Translations under genes and position numbers: made by a program | Notes under the pieces: generated by a model | What the model was told of the DNA's origin: nothing | The model's input: only the letters and a program-made list of their open reading frames with translations | The model's database searches: none | Shown: in pieces, positions 14,026 to 14,636 of the stretch | Position numbering within the stretch: the stretch's first letter is position 1 | Layout of the letters: each line of letters begins with the position of its first letter | Source of the DNA: Bacteroidota bacterium | Lineage (GTDB): Bacteria > Bacteroidota > Bacteroidia > Flavobacteriales > Weeksellaceae | Direction: 5' to 3' | Assembly (NCBI GenBank): GCA_023426625.1 | Contig: JAFAAJ010000285.1 | Location: forward strand, 1 to 14,636 | Length of the DNA stretch: 14,636 nt

Positions 14026-14636
14026 GTGACCAGAATATTAGCATACCGTTTTTCTGCTTTCGGTGATGTTGCGATGACAGCGCCAGTTTTCCGTGAGTTG
14101 CTTGAGCAAAATCCAGACGTGGAGATTGTTATGGTTTCCAGAAAGAATTTTGAGAGCTTATTCGCTGATATTCCGAATGTTATCTTTAAAGGAGTCAATC
14201 TTGATGATTATAAAGGTTTTTTCGGATTGAGGAGATTAGCGAATGAGTTACTGGAGGAATTTCAGACTGATATTATTGCAAATCTTCATGATGTGATCAG
14301 AACAAAAGTTTTAGATAAAATTTACAGAAGAAAAGGGTTTAAAGTATTCAAAATAGATAAAGGAAAGGACGAAAAGGAAAGACTTACCGATGTTTGGAAT
14401 CTTGATAAAATGCAGTTGAGACAAACGGTAGAACGTTATGCAGACGTGTTTCGGGAAATGGGCTTTCACATAACTCTTTCACATCAGTTAAGACCGAATT
14501 CAAAAGAAAAATCAGGAATTGGCTTTGCTCCGTTCGCACAACATAAGGGGAAAATGCTTCCTCTGGAAAAATCTTACGAACTGGTAAAAATCTTAGCTCA
14601 AACACATAAAGTATATTTTTTTGGTGGCGGAAAGAA
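14026..14636 (+). CDS. GT9 family (heptosyltransferase-type) glycosyltransferase, 3' end outside window
   Basis: The gene is open at the window edge; 203 codons are visible. It starts with GTG two bases after the sufE stop, and no better start is visible in frame upstream. The first residues RILAYRFSAFGDVAMTAPVFREL are the family N-terminus (compare the RxSSIGDVxxxxPV pattern of heptosyltransferases). VEIVMVSRKNFESLF and the IIANLHDVIRTKVL stretch belong to the N-terminal GT-B domain. From about residue 164, GIGFAPFAQHKGKMLPLE begins the donor-binding domain. GT9 enzymes add heptose or related sugars to lipopolysaccharide core. Whether this one uses heptose cannot be told, as several Bacteroidota members are generic. 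Close spacing suggests co-transcription with sufE. Confidence 0.88.
   Translation, partial: MTRILAYRFSAFGDVAMTAPVFRELLEQNPDVEIVMVSRKNFESLFADIPNVIFKGVNLDDYKGFFGLRRLANELLEEFQTDIIANLHDVIRTKVLDKIYRRKGFKVFKIDKGKDEKERLTDVWNLDKMQLRQTVERYADVFREMGFHITLSHQLRPNSKEKSGIGFAPFAQHKGKMLPLEKSYELVKILAQTHKVYFFGGGK

Noticed and set aside
13986..14605. Minus-strand open frames opposite the GT9 gene
   Set aside because: The plus strand is open to the window edge with a clear GT9 N-terminus and donor-domain motif; the opposite frames show no recognisable features.
1..14636. CRISPR arrays, insertion sequences, tRNA or riboswitch structures
   Set aside because: Reading both strands I found no regularly spaced repeats, transposase-like protein, tRNA cloverleaf signature or long structured leader; every intergenic gap is under 300 bases and holds only promoters, terminators or nothing evident.

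Overview
The window looks like ordinary chromosomal DNA of a member of Bacteroidota, most likely Flavobacteriia close to Chryseobacterium. The evidence is AT-rich DNA, no clear Shine-Dalgarno sequences, repeated exact matches to the Bacteroidota -7 promoter element TAnnTTTG just upstream of genes, a TonB-dependent receptor with a carboxypeptidase-like N-terminal domain, 2TM-domain proteins with a LytS/LytTR pair, and a flavobacterial-type ClpC. I see no mobile element, phage gene, CRISPR array, tRNA or rRNA.

Layout. At 37-540 (-) is a Cu/Zn superoxide dismutase lipoprotein. Divergent from it, 796-3021 (+) encodes a TonB-dependent outer-membrane receptor, followed by a secreted TPR-like protein (3079-3723) and a strong terminator. 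Region 3859-7264 (+) is the most interesting block: a LytS-type membrane histidine kinase with a C-terminal 2TM domain, a free 2TM protein, an isoprenylcysteine-methyltransferase-like membrane enzyme, a second free 2TM protein with its own promoter, and a LytTR response regulator. A bidirectional terminator separates it from 7376-8819 (-), which holds a small membrane protein and the tRNA 2-thiouridylase MnmA. A secreted beta-barrel-like protein (8919-9449, +) converges on clpC (9566-12091, -) across a 16-bp perfect inverted repeat that should terminate both. Divergent from clpC, 12246-14636 (+) is a tightly packed run: a YgjV-like small membrane protein, a GT4-type glycosyltransferase, SufE, and a GT9 heptosyltransferase-type protein cut by the window end.

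How the genes work together. The kinase and LytTR regulator very likely form one phosphorelay. The 2TM domain occurs three times, once fused to the kinase, and the 96-residue free copy is about two thirds identical to the fused one. This suggests a membrane module whose soluble copies may associate with or tune the kinase; that is inference. The other genes are housekeeping (mnmA, clpC, sufE) or envelope functions (sod, receptor, glycosyltransferases). Several starts were moved from the longest open frame to internal ATGs because promoter elements, overlaps or family N-termini favour the shorter protein.
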